Of a stretch of 14,807 nt of DNA, positions 8,387 to 14,241 are shown one piece after another (position 1 is the first letter of the stretch; each line of letters starts with the position of its first letter). Both the position numbers and the translations under genes were made by a program. The stretch comes from 70-18 sp041691815 (GTDB taxonomy: Bacteria > Pseudomonadota > Alphaproteobacteria > Acetobacterales > Acetobacteraceae). The notes under the pieces were generated by a model, which saw only the letters and a program-made list of their open reading frames with translations, did no database searches and had not been told where the DNA came from. The DNA lies in contig JBEPTZ010000113.1 of the NCBI GenBank assembly GCA_041691815.1, forward strand, positions 1-14,807. Reading direction: 5' to 3'.

Positions 8387-8456
8387 ACCATCCTCCTTGC
8401 GATCACGGATGTCGTCCCGCCGCCGCCGCGTGCGAAGCGGGCCGCCGGCCGGACCC

Positions 8457-9212
8457 TCAATGTAGTGCCGCCGCCGCGGTTTCGCCACTGCCCGCCATCC
8501 CTGCGTCGGGGCGGGCCAGCGTCTCGCACACCACGACGACCGCCTCGCTGACCAGTGGCAGCAGCGTGTAGCGACGAACCTCCCTGAGCCCGGCAGCCGC
8601 GATCAGGTGGCGCAGATCGCCGGGCGCGAGCGGATAGACCGCCGGCGCCTGATGCCCAAGCATGCGCTTCAGCCGCCGCCGCAGCCGGTGATAGCCGGTG
8701 TCCAACCCCTGGGTGAACACCACGCGCCCGGCGGTCACCGCCGCCACGGCCCGCAGGAACGCCACCTGCTCGGCCAGCGGAAAATGCATCAGCACCCGCG
8801 CGCAGAGCGACGCCTCGAACCTGCGCCCCGTCGCGGGAAGCTCGCGGACATCACAGACATAGGTGTCAAAATCGGCGCACCGGCGCAGCCGCTGCCCGGC
8901 GACCGCAAGCATCTGCGGCGAGATATCGATACCAGTCACCCGAAAGCCCATGTCCGCCAGCACCTCGGCCAGCCGGCCGGTGCCGCACGGGATATCCGCC
9001 ACCTGCGCCCCGCGAGCAACATCGGCGAACGCACGGCGAACCAGGCGCTTCTCCAGCCGATTATAAATCCGCCCGGCCAGGCTGGAAAACCGCTGCCGGT
9101 CATAGGCATCGGCGGTGCCGGGCTGCTTGTAGTGCTCGGCGGGATTCCATCCCTTGCCATAGCCGACGGCCGGGCCCGGTTCGGGTGCAGGGTCCATTGC
9201 GGCAGTCACCAT
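8457..9212 (-). CDS. Class I SAM-dependent methyltransferase
   Basis: A 251-residue predicted methyltransferase of unknown substrate. Motif I for S-adenosylmethionine binding is VADIPCGTGR at 71-80, motif II GIDIS at 94-98, and a later motif LCARVLMHFP at 136-145 lies where UbiE/COQ5-like enzymes place their catalytic-face loop. Before the fold is the YDRQRF segment (37-42) common in small-molecule and lipid methyltransferases. Residues after 180 (RRRLKRMLGH) are basic. The ATG at 9212 starts eight bases after the stop of the kinase gene, so the two are almost certainly co-transcribed and probably coupled; the ribosome-binding site is weak. An alternative start is at 9197 (MDPAPEPG). The frame continues upstream to 9374, but that part overlaps the kinase and has the composition of an opposite-phase shadow. 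Likely targets are a lipid, glycan or small metabolite; none can be named. Confidence 0.85.
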   Translation of the reverse strand: MVTAAMDPAPEPGPAVGYGKGWNPAEHYKQPGTADAYDRQRFSSLAGRIYNRLEKRLVRRAFADVARGAQVADIPCGTGRLAEVLADMGFRVTGIDISPQMLAVAGQRLRRCADFDTYVCDVRELPATGRRFEASLCARVLMHFPLAEQVAFLRAVAAVTAGRVVFTQGLDTGYHRLRRRLKRMLGHQAPAVYPLAPGDLRHLIAAAGLREVRRYTLLPLVSEAVVVVCETLARPDAGMAGSGETAAAALH

Positions 9213-9220
9213 GAAAATGC

Positions 9221-10270
9221 TCAGCCGGCTTCGTCGAACCGGCGGTCTGCCAGGTCTCGGCCCAGTTGGTGCACCAGCCAACGCAACTGCAGGCTGGCGC
9301 CCCAGCTTCGCGGCGGGCTGCTCCATTCGCGGTGGCGCACCAGCAGGTGAACCGCGTTGCGCAGCCTCTCCCACGCCAAAGGTAGCGCAGGCAGCGCCAT
9401 CCCGCCGGTCTCGGCATAGCCCTCCTGAAAGGCTTGCGTGAGGGCAGGGAGTGCATGCAGCCGATAGAGGCTCGCCGGGTTCATGAACGCCAGTTGCAGG
9501 TGATTGAGGAAATGCGCGGCATCATGAACGCAGGAGACCCGATGCCGCAGCTCCAGGTCGATGCCGAACAGCCGCCCCTCGCGCAAAATGAGATTCCGCG
9601 GCTTGAAGTCGCCATGCGCACGGCACCAGACCACCTCCTTGTCACCCAGCCGATCGGCCGTGCGCCGCAGCAGCCGTGTGGCATGCTGCACAGCTCTGCC
9701 GCTGGCGATGCGCGGGTTGGCATCCATCGAGCGCTGCAGGTACCCCATCGTCAGATCCGCATCAACCGGCTTGCGCTCGGCCAGGGTTGCGCGCTGCAAC
9801 CGAGCGAGCCATGCTCCCGCCTTGGCGACGGATCGTGCGGCATCCAGCGTTGATGCGGTCATGATCGAACGCTTCAGCGTTGGTCCGGCAATCCATTCGG
9901 TGATGACGATATCATGGTCCTCGATGATATCGAGTGCTTCTGCCACACCCAGATCGGGGTCGTCTGCGGCGAGTTCGCGAAGCTCCGCAAGATCGGCGTA
10001 GTAGCTGCGGGCGGCCTGCGAGGCCGCTTTTTCGAAGCGCTGCAGAAAAAACAATTTGATCGCGACCGGTGTCGCATATGCCGTGCCCTCGCCGCGGAAC
10101 ACCAGGGAGAATGCGCTGGCGGCGACCGGCCCGCTGACCGCAAGTTCCGCATCCGCGCGCCCGCAATGCTGTAGCACGATGCGGCGGACCGCCTCCGCAT
10201 CCAGGTGGTGACCATCGGAGAGGGCCATTGGCGCGGCGGCGGCGGCCTGTCGTAGCGTATCAACTGTCAT
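9221..10270 (-). CDS. APH/choline-kinase-like phosphotransferase
   Basis: A 349-residue protein with a eukaryotic-like kinase fold of the aminoglycoside phosphotransferase family. A phosphate-loop-like stretch SAFSLVFRG (52-60) and a candidate ATP-binding Lys72 (AIKLFF) form the N-lobe. ITEWIAGPTLKR (123-134) is the hinge region. The catalytic Brenner motif HGDFKPRN is at 219-226 (Asp221, Asn226) and the metal-binding Asp is in GIDLE at 236-240. These enzymes phosphorylate hydroxyls on small molecules, sugars or lipids. Nothing points to antibiotic resistance. I chose the ATG at 10270; a candidate promoter lies upstream and a GGAGAGG sits somewhat far (about 13 bases). The frame also reaches 10318 (MSSACC). 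The methyltransferase gene follows after eight bases, so the two probably modify the same molecule. Confidence 0.82.
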   Translation of the reverse strand: MTVDTLRQAAAAAPMALSDGHHLDAEAVRRIVLQHCGRADAELAVSGPVAASAFSLVFRGEGTAYATPVAIKLFFLQRFEKAASQAARSYYADLAELRELAADDPDLGVAEALDIIEDHDIVITEWIAGPTLKRSIMTASTLDAARSVAKAGAWLARLQRATLAERKPVDADLTMGYLQRSMDANPRIASGRAVQHATRLLRRTADRLGDKEVVWCRAHGDFKPRNLILREGRLFGIDLELRHRVSCVHDAAHFLNHLQLAFMNPASLYRLHALPALTQAFQEGYAETGGMALPALPLAWERLRNAVHLLVRHREWSSPPRSWGASLQLRWLVHQLGRDLADRRFDEAG

Positions 10271-10344
10271 CAGTGCCCGTCGGCCTCTCCGATTTTCGCG
10301 GCAGCATGCCGATGACATCTACCGCGCGAAGACATTATTTAGAA

Positions 10345-10374
10345 GTGATACTTCCCGCCGGCCTTTTTTGTCTA
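10345..10374 (-). promoter_or_regulatory. Candidate sigma-70 promoter for the kinase-methyltransferase genes
   Basis: Read on the minus strand, TAGACA (10374-10369) matches TTGACA in five of six positions. TATCAC (10350-10345) matches TATAAT in four of six, with an 18-base spacer. The predicted start would be near 10338, about 67 bases before the kinase ATG. The region is unusually A/T-rich for this genome. Confidence 0.45.
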
Positions 10375-10394
10375 GGGCGTGATGACCGAAGGTG

Positions 10395-10422
10395 GAATCA
10401 CACGAAAGTCTGAATCACACGA
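10395..10422. repeat. Two direct copies of GAATCACACGA, 17 bp apart
   Basis: Exact 11-base copies at 10395-10405 and 10412-10422. On the minus strand each reads TCGTGTGATTC and so contains a TGTGA half-site of the kind bound by Crp-type regulators. The copy nearer the candidate kinase promoter is centred about 62 bases before its predicted start. Confidence 0.5.
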
Positions 10423-10504
10423 CAAAAATGAGCTTGAGTGCCGTGCCTCCGCCGACCAGAAGGCATCCTACTCTGGCGGCCATGCTGCAAAACGCCCCGC
10501 CCGG

Positions 10505-10572
10505 CCCGCCCGCCCACTCCCGCAACCCGCTCGTCATTGATCGGATCGCCGGCACCCGCATCGGCGGGCGGG
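10505..10572 (-). terminator. Possible distant stem after the Crp/Fnr gene
   Basis: GGCGGGCGGG (10563-10572) is the exact reverse complement of CCCGCCCGCC (10505-10514), with 48 bases between. On the minus strand a short GTTTT occurs about ten bases past the stem. The long loop makes this a weak candidate; low-complexity G/C runs can pair by chance. Confidence 0.25.
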
Positions 10573-10580
10573 CGCGTCGC

Positions 10581-11288
10581 CTACCCCACCAGCGCCTGCA
10601 ACGCCTGCTGGTCGCGCAGCACCACATAGCCGTCCTGCTGGGTCAGCACGCCGTCCCGGCTCCAGGTGCGCAACTGCTTGTTGACGCTCTCGCGCGTGCT
10701 GGCCACCAGGGTGGCGAGGTCGCGCTGCGACAGCTTGAGATCGATGCGCAGCCCGGCCTCCACCGGCCGGCCGTAATCGGCGGCCAGCTTCACCAGCAGC
10801 CGCGCCAGCCGGGCCGGCAGGTCGAACAGCGCGATCTCCTCCAGCGCTAGGCTGGTGCGCCGCAGCCGGTCGCACAGCACGATCAGCAGCCGCTCCACCA
10901 GGTCGCCGTGGCGCAGCAGGAAGGGCATGAAGTGCCGCCGCTCGATCACCAGCAGCACGCTGTCCTCCAGCGCGGTGGCGTCGGCGCTGCGCGGCTTGCC
11001 GTCCAGCAGCGCGATCTCGCCGAAAATCTCGCCCTGGCCGATCACGTTCAGCGTCACCTCCTTGCCGTCCGGCGAGATGCTGCCGATCCGCACCCGCCCG
11101 GCCAGCACCGCCATCATGCTGTCGCCCGGGTCGCCCTTGCCGAACACGCTGGCACCCTTGGTGACGCGCAATTCCGAGGCCAGCCCGAGGATGTCATCCA
11201 GTTCCTCCGGCCGCATCGGGCGGAAGAACGGGCTGGTCATCAGCGTGTCGCGCTTCATGCGCAAGCCAATCCTGGCAGGCGGGGCCAT
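10581..11288 (-). CDS. Crp/Fnr-family transcriptional regulator
   Basis: A 235-residue DNA-binding regulator. The N-terminal cyclic-nucleotide-binding fold runs from about 20 to 135 and contains a phosphate-binding-cassette-like segment, GEIFGEIALL then GKPRSADATA (86-106), with the Arg100-Ser101 pair typical of nucleotide-responsive members. A long dimerisation helix (about 125-155) is followed by a winged helix-turn-helix, LSQRDLATLVASTRESVNKQL, at about 186-206. There is no N-terminal cysteine cluster, so it is not an oxygen-sensing Fnr. The start at 11288 has GGAG seven bases upstream; starts at 11258 (MKRDTL) or 11240 (MTSPFF) remain possible. It is divergent from rpsA and could regulate both itself and its neighbours. 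The ligand is unknown; cAMP is plausible. Confidence 0.92.
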   Translation of the reverse strand: MAPPARIGLRMKRDTLMTSPFFRPMRPEELDDILGLASELRVTKGASVFGKGDPGDSMMAVLAGRVRIGSISPDGKEVTLNVIGQGEIFGEIALLDGKPRSADATALEDSVLLVIERRHFMPFLLRHGDLVERLLIVLCDRLRRTSLALEEIALFDLPARLARLLVKLAADYGRPVEAGLRIDLKLSQRDLATLVASTRESVNKQLRTWSRDGVLTQQDGYVVLRDQQALQALVG

Positions 11289-11612
11289 CGGCAGACTCCG
11301 GGGCGACGTGGACGGTTGGGCGACTTTACAACGAAGCCAGCCCGGCGGGTTGCAGGAATCTCCACCAGTGCAGCCCTGCGTTGCCGGCGCGTTTCCCTTG
11401 ACTCTGGGCCGCCAAGGCGTATCTCTGCCGCGGAAGCGGCGATCCGGTCGCTTCGGCTGGCCTCGCCAGCAGTTCCATCATCTGGCCTGTGCCCCGTCCC
11501 CAGTGCGGTCGGGCACGGGCAAGACGTGCTCCGCAAGCAGCGCGCAATGACCGCGACAACGGGTTCACCAGAAGACCAGAACCCGCCGCCGCCCAAGGAC
11601 GTACCCAGCCCT
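11289..11612. other. Divergent intergenic region between the Crp/Fnr gene and rpsA
   Basis: This stretch holds the start signals of both genes. The rpsA promoter candidate is at 11398-11425. No clear promoter for the regulator and no Crp-like palindrome (TGTGA-N6-TCACA) was found. The right end may be coding if rpsA starts at the ATG at 11547. The cytidylate kinase gene (cmk), which precedes rpsA in many proteobacteria, is absent here. Confidence 0.5.
11398..11425 (+). promoter_or_regulatory. Candidate rpsA promoter
   Basis: TTGACT (11398-11403) matches the -35 consensus in five of six bases, including the TTGAC core typical of strong alphaproteobacterial promoters. TATCTC (11420-11425) is a four-of-six -10, with a 16-base spacer. 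Transcription would begin near 11432, leaving a leader of roughly 180 bases before the preferred rpsA start, or about 115 before the ATG at 11547. Confidence 0.5.
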
Positions 11613-13316
11613 ATGGCCTCCACCGCCGCCTCGGAAATCCAGGACTTCGCCTCCCTTCTCGATGAAACCCTCGGCCGCGACAGCGGCTTCGATGGCTCGG
11701 TCGTCACCGGCAAGGTGATGCGCCTCACCGACGAATTCGCCATCGTCGATGTCGGCCTCAAGAGCGAGGGCCGCGTCGCCCTCAAGGAATTCGGCGTCCC
11801 TGGCGCCCCCACCGACGTGAAGCCCGGCGATCTGATCGAGCTGTATGTCGAGCGCTACGAGGACCGTGACGGCACCATCGTGCTGTCGCGCGAGAAGGCC
11901 CGCCGCGAGGAGGCCTGGACCAATCTGGAGAAGGCCTTCGAGGCGCAGCAGCGCGTCACCGGCAGCATCTACGGCCGGGTCAAGGGCGGCTTCACCGTCG
12001 ATCTCGGCGGCGCCGTGGCCTTCCTGCCCGGCAGCCAGGTCGATATCCGCCCGGTGCGCGATGTCGGCCCGCTGATGGGCCAGCCGCAGCCGTTCCAGAT
12101 CCTGAAGATGGACCGCGCCCGCGGCAACATCGTGGTCTCCCGCCGCGCCGTGCTGGAAGAGACCCGCGCCGAGCAGCGCAGCGAGCTGATCCAGGGCCTC
12201 AAGGAAGGCATGATCCTGGACGGCGTGGTGAAGAACATCACCGATTACGGCGCCTTCGTCGATCTCGGCGGCGTCGATGGCCTGCTGCACGTCACCGACA
12301 TCGCCTGGCGCCGCATCAACCACCCCAGCGAGGCGCTGCAGATCGGCCAGCAGGTGAAAGTGCAGGTGATCCGCTTCAACAGCGAAACCCAGCGCATCAG
12401 CCTCGGCATGAAGCAGCTTGAGGCCGACCCGTGGGAAGGTGTGGCGGCGAAGTATCCGCCGGAAGCCAAGTTCTCCGGCCGGGTCACCAACATCACCGAT
12501 TACGGCGCCTTCGTGGAGCTGGAGCCGGGGGTCGAGGGCCTGGTGCACGTCTCCGAGATGAGCTGGACCAAGAAGAACGTCCATCCGGGCAAGATCGTCG
12601 CCACCTCGCAGGAAGTCGAGGTGATGGTGCTGGACGTCGACAGCTCCAAGCGCCGCATCTCGCTGGGCCTGAAGCAGGTGCAGCGCAACCCGTGGGAGCA
12701 GTTCGTCGACGAGCATCCGGTCGGCACCGAGGTCGAGGGCGAAATCCGCAACATGACGGAGTTCGGCCTGTTCATCGGGCTGACAGCCGACATCGACGGC
12801 ATGGTCCACATGTCCGACCTGTCGTGGGACGAGCCGGGCGAGCTGGCAATGGCCAAGTACGAGAAGGGCCAGATCGTAAAGGCCAAGGTGCTGGACGTCG
12901 ATGTCGAGAAGGAGCGCATCTCGCTCGGCATCAAGCAGCTGGCCGACGACCCCGCCGCGTCGGTCCTGGACCGTGTCCACAAGGGCGACATCGTCACCTG
13001 CGTGGTCACCGCGGTGCAGTCCAACGGCATCGAGGTGAAGGTCGACGAAGTGCTGACCGGCTTCATCCGCCGCGCCGAACTAGCCCGCGACAAGGGCGAC
13101 CAGCGCCCCGACCGCTTCGCCATCGGCGAGAAGGTCGATGCCCGCATCACCGCGGTCGACCGCGCCGCCCGCAAGCTGGCGCTGACCATCAAGGGCAAGG
13201 AGATCGAGGAAGACAAGCAGGCGATCGCCGAGTTCGGCACGTCGGACAGCGGCGCCTCGCTGGGCGACATCCTGGGGGCGGCGATCCGTCGCCGCAACCA
13301 GAACCTGCCCGAGTAA
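11613..13316 (+). CDS. rpsA: 30S ribosomal protein S1
   Basis: Brings mRNA to the 30S subunit and unwinds it during initiation. The 567 residues contain six S1 RNA-binding repeats at about 27-95, 113-180, 200-268, 286-355, 372-441 and 458-528. Each shows the usual G-x-V-x-x-I-x-D-(Y/F)-G-x-F pattern, most clearly ITDYGAFVDLGG (209-220) and ITDYGAFVELEPG (294-306). The first two repeats are divergent, as expected for the ribosome-docking domains. The acidic tail GTSDSGASLGDIL matches alphaproteobacterial S1. I prefer the ATG at 11613 (MASTAASEIQDFASLLDE), which matches the typical N-terminus and length and has AAGGAC upstream. The ATG at 11547 would add 22 Pro-rich residues and has no clear ribosome-binding site. 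A terminator follows at 13354, then ihfB, the usual order. Confidence 0.95.
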   Translation: MASTAASEIQDFASLLDETLGRDSGFDGSVVTGKVMRLTDEFAIVDVGLKSEGRVALKEFGVPGAPTDVKPGDLIELYVERYEDRDGTIVLSREKARREEAWTNLEKAFEAQQRVTGSIYGRVKGGFTVDLGGAVAFLPGSQVDIRPVRDVGPLMGQPQPFQILKMDRARGNIVVSRRAVLEETRAEQRSELIQGLKEGMILDGVVKNITDYGAFVDLGGVDGLLHVTDIAWRRINHPSEALQIGQQVKVQVIRFNSETQRISLGMKQLEADPWEGVAAKYPPEAKFSGRVTNITDYGAFVELEPGVEGLVHVSEMSWTKKNVHPGKIVATSQEVEVMVLDVDSSKRRISLGLKQVQRNPWEQFVDEHPVGTEVEGEIRNMTEFGLFIGLTADIDGMVHMSDLSWDEPGELAMAKYEKGQIVKAKVLDVDVEKERISLGIKQLADDPAASVLDRVHKGDIVTCVVTAVQSNGIEVKVDEVLTGFIRRAELARDKGDQRPDRFAIGEKVDARITAVDRAARKLALTIKGKEIEEDKQAIAEFGTSDSGASLGDILGAAIRRRNQNLPE

Positions 13317-13353
13317 ATTGGCCGGATAAGCCACCCGCTACCGACCGACCAGG

Positions 13354-13387
13354 AAACCGGCGGCGCCCCAGGCGGCGCCGGTTTTTT
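13354..13387 (+). terminator. Rho-independent terminator of rpsA
   Basis: AAACCGGCG (13354-13362) pairs with CGCCGGTTT (13376-13384), with further GC pairing inside and a T-run of six (13382-13387). It lies 37 bases after the rpsA stop and has the classic intrinsic-terminator form. Confidence 0.85.
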
Positions 13388-13424
13388 GTCACCACCGCCG
13401 GAATTCCGCCAGATTTCTCCCGAT

Positions 13425-13430
13425 TATAAT
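13425..13430 (+). promoter_or_regulatory. Candidate -10 element upstream of ihfB
   Basis: A perfect TATAAT in a locally A/T-rich stretch, 96 bases before the ihfB ATG. The -35 position has no good match. A second candidate nearby is TTGACT at 13460-13465, which has a good -35 but a poor -10. Either could serve ihfB, which is cut off from rpsA transcription by the terminator. Confidence 0.35.
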
Positions 13431-13526
13431 AAAAACTGTGCCCTCTCAATGGCTTACGCTTGACTGCGGCGGAACGCTCTGGCAGCTTGGAGTCTCGGCC
13501 GAACCGGCAGAGGGGGACCAGGGGCG

Positions 13527-13823
13527 ATGACCAAATCCGAACTGATCGCGGAACTCTCCGCGGCCAATCCGCATCTGCTGAGCCGCGATGTGGAACTGAT
13601 CGTGGCAACCATCTTCAACGAGATCACCGCCGCCCTGGCGCGCGGCGAGCGGGTGGAGCTGCGCGGCTTCGGCGCCTTCACGGTAAAGCGCCGCGACGCC
13701 CGCACCGGCCGCAACCCGCGCACCGGCGAGGCGGTGCCGGTCGACGAAAAGGCAGTGCCGTTCTTCAAGGCCGGCAAGGAACTGCGCGAGCGGGTCAACA
13801 CCGGCAAGCAAACCGGCGACTGA
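13527..13823 (+). CDS. ihfB: Integration host factor subunit beta
   Basis: One half of the IHF heterodimer, a nucleoid protein that bends DNA sharply at specific sites. The 98-residue length is standard. The N-terminal helices (MTKSELIAEL to about 40) form the dimer core. GFGAFTVKRRDARTGRNPRTG (48-67) is the family signature leading into the DNA-contacting beta-ribbon arm, with the intercalating Pro64 in RNPRTG. The beta rather than alpha or HU assignment rests on the MTKSELI start, on PFFKAGKELRERVN near the end, and on the position directly after rpsA. A G-rich ribosome-binding site (GGGG) precedes the ATG at 13527. The next gene starts two bases after its stop. Confidence 0.94.
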   Translation: MTKSELIAELSAANPHLLSRDVELIVATIFNEITAALARGERVELRGFGAFTVKRRDARTGRNPRTGEAVPVDEKAVPFFKAGKELRERVNTGKQTGD

Positions 13824-13825
13824 CC

Positions 13826-14098
13826 ATGCTGCGCCTGATCATCGCCGCCCCCTTCCTGCTGCTGCTGGTGCTGTTCACGCTGTCCAACGCGCAAACCGTG
13901 CTGCTCAGCCTGTGGCCCACCCCCTGGTCGGTCAGCCTGCCGCTGTCGATCGTGGTGCTGGTGGCGATGGCGGTGGCCTTCCTGCTCGGCGCGCTGATCC
14001 TCTGGGTCTCCACCCTGGCCGCCATCCGCCGCGCCCGCCGGGCCGAGGCGCAGGTGCGGGTGCTCGAAGGCCAGGTCGAGGTATTGAAGGGAAAGTAA
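13826..14098 (+). CDS. LapA-domain (DUF1049) small membrane protein
   Basis: A 90-residue inner-membrane protein with two hydrophobic segments at about 4-22 and 40-62, joined by a short loop containing NAQTVLLSLWP, then a basic stretch (AIRRARRAEAQ) and a short predicted coiled-coil tail. This is the layout of the LapA/YciS family, which in E. coli works with LapB in control of lipopolysaccharide synthesis. The gene starts two bases after the ihfB stop, so it is co-transcribed and translationally linked; ihfB next to a LapA gene is a recurrent arrangement. The upstream open frame (from 13460) is a shadow of ihfB. A LapB partner is not in the window. Confidence 0.85.
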   Translation: MLRLIIAAPFLLLLVLFTLSNAQTVLLSLWPTPWSVSLPLSIVVLVAMAVAFLLGALILWVSTLAAIRRARRAEAQVRVLEGQVEVLKGK

Positions 14099-14101
14099 GG
14101 C

Positions 14102-14223
14102 CTTCTTTTTGTGAACAAAAAGAAGCAAAAAAACTTTTCTTCCCCTGGAGTCTCCGCACTCCCCGCCCCATCAATGTTGCAAGGCGGATGAAAGTTTTTT
14201 GGTTCTTTTTTTCAAAAAAGAAC
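14102..14223 (-). repeat. Structured repeat, copy B (inverted relative to copy A)
   Basis: The 122-bp counterpart of the element at 7834-7953, read on the minus strand. Hairpin GTTCTTTTTT (pairing 14202-14211 with 14214-14223) replaces the GCGC-type hairpin of copy A: both arms changed together. Then come an A-run and the identical block CTTTCATCCGCCTTGCAACA, a different middle with a GGAGT/ACTCC hairpin, AAAAG with a seven-T run, and the identical right hairpin CTTCTTTTTGT/ACAAAAAGAAG (14102-14112 with 14115-14125). It starts three bases after the LapA-gene stop and ends 18 bases before the pyrF ATG, so it should terminate the ihfB-lapA message and insulate pyrF. Confidence 0.8.
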
Positions 14224-14229
14224 ACCTGT

Positions 14230-14235
14230 TATACA
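14230..14235 (+). promoter_or_regulatory. Candidate pyrF -10 element, leaderless start
   Basis: TATACA ends six bases before the pyrF ATG, so a normal start distance puts transcription at the A of the ATG. The matching -35 position would fall in the T-run of the repeat-B hairpin, which is a poor match. Confidence 0.4.
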
Positions 14236-14241
14236 CTGCCC

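Larger units (their letters stand above)
10271..10580. other. Intergenic gap between the Crp/Fnr regulator and the kinase gene
   Basis: No gene is supported. The part next to the kinase (10320-10430) is much less G+C-rich than its surroundings and holds a candidate minus-strand promoter and two GAATCACACGA repeats. The part next to the regulator (10440-10580) is GC-rich, with a possible distant stem. A short minus-strand frame (10415-10627) overlaps the regulator end and looks like a shadow. Confidence 0.5.

Noticed and set aside
7841..8551. Plus-strand frame running through repeat copy A and across msrB
   Set aside because: Opposite to the clearly identified msrB and starts inside the hairpin repeat.
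9221..10270. Antibiotic-resistance aminoglycoside phosphotransferase
   Set aside because: The fold family matches, but the coupled methyltransferase and the chromosomal housekeeping setting give no support for a resistance role.
10415..10627. Short minus-strand frame (70 residues) between the kinase and Crp/Fnr genes
   Set aside because: Overlaps the end of the Crp/Fnr gene and shows no conserved motif; Trp/Arg/Gly-rich shadow composition.
11565..12980. Minus-strand open frame (471 residues) opposite rpsA
   Set aside because: Its His/Asp/Leu periodic composition mirrors the repeated S1 domains; no independent support.
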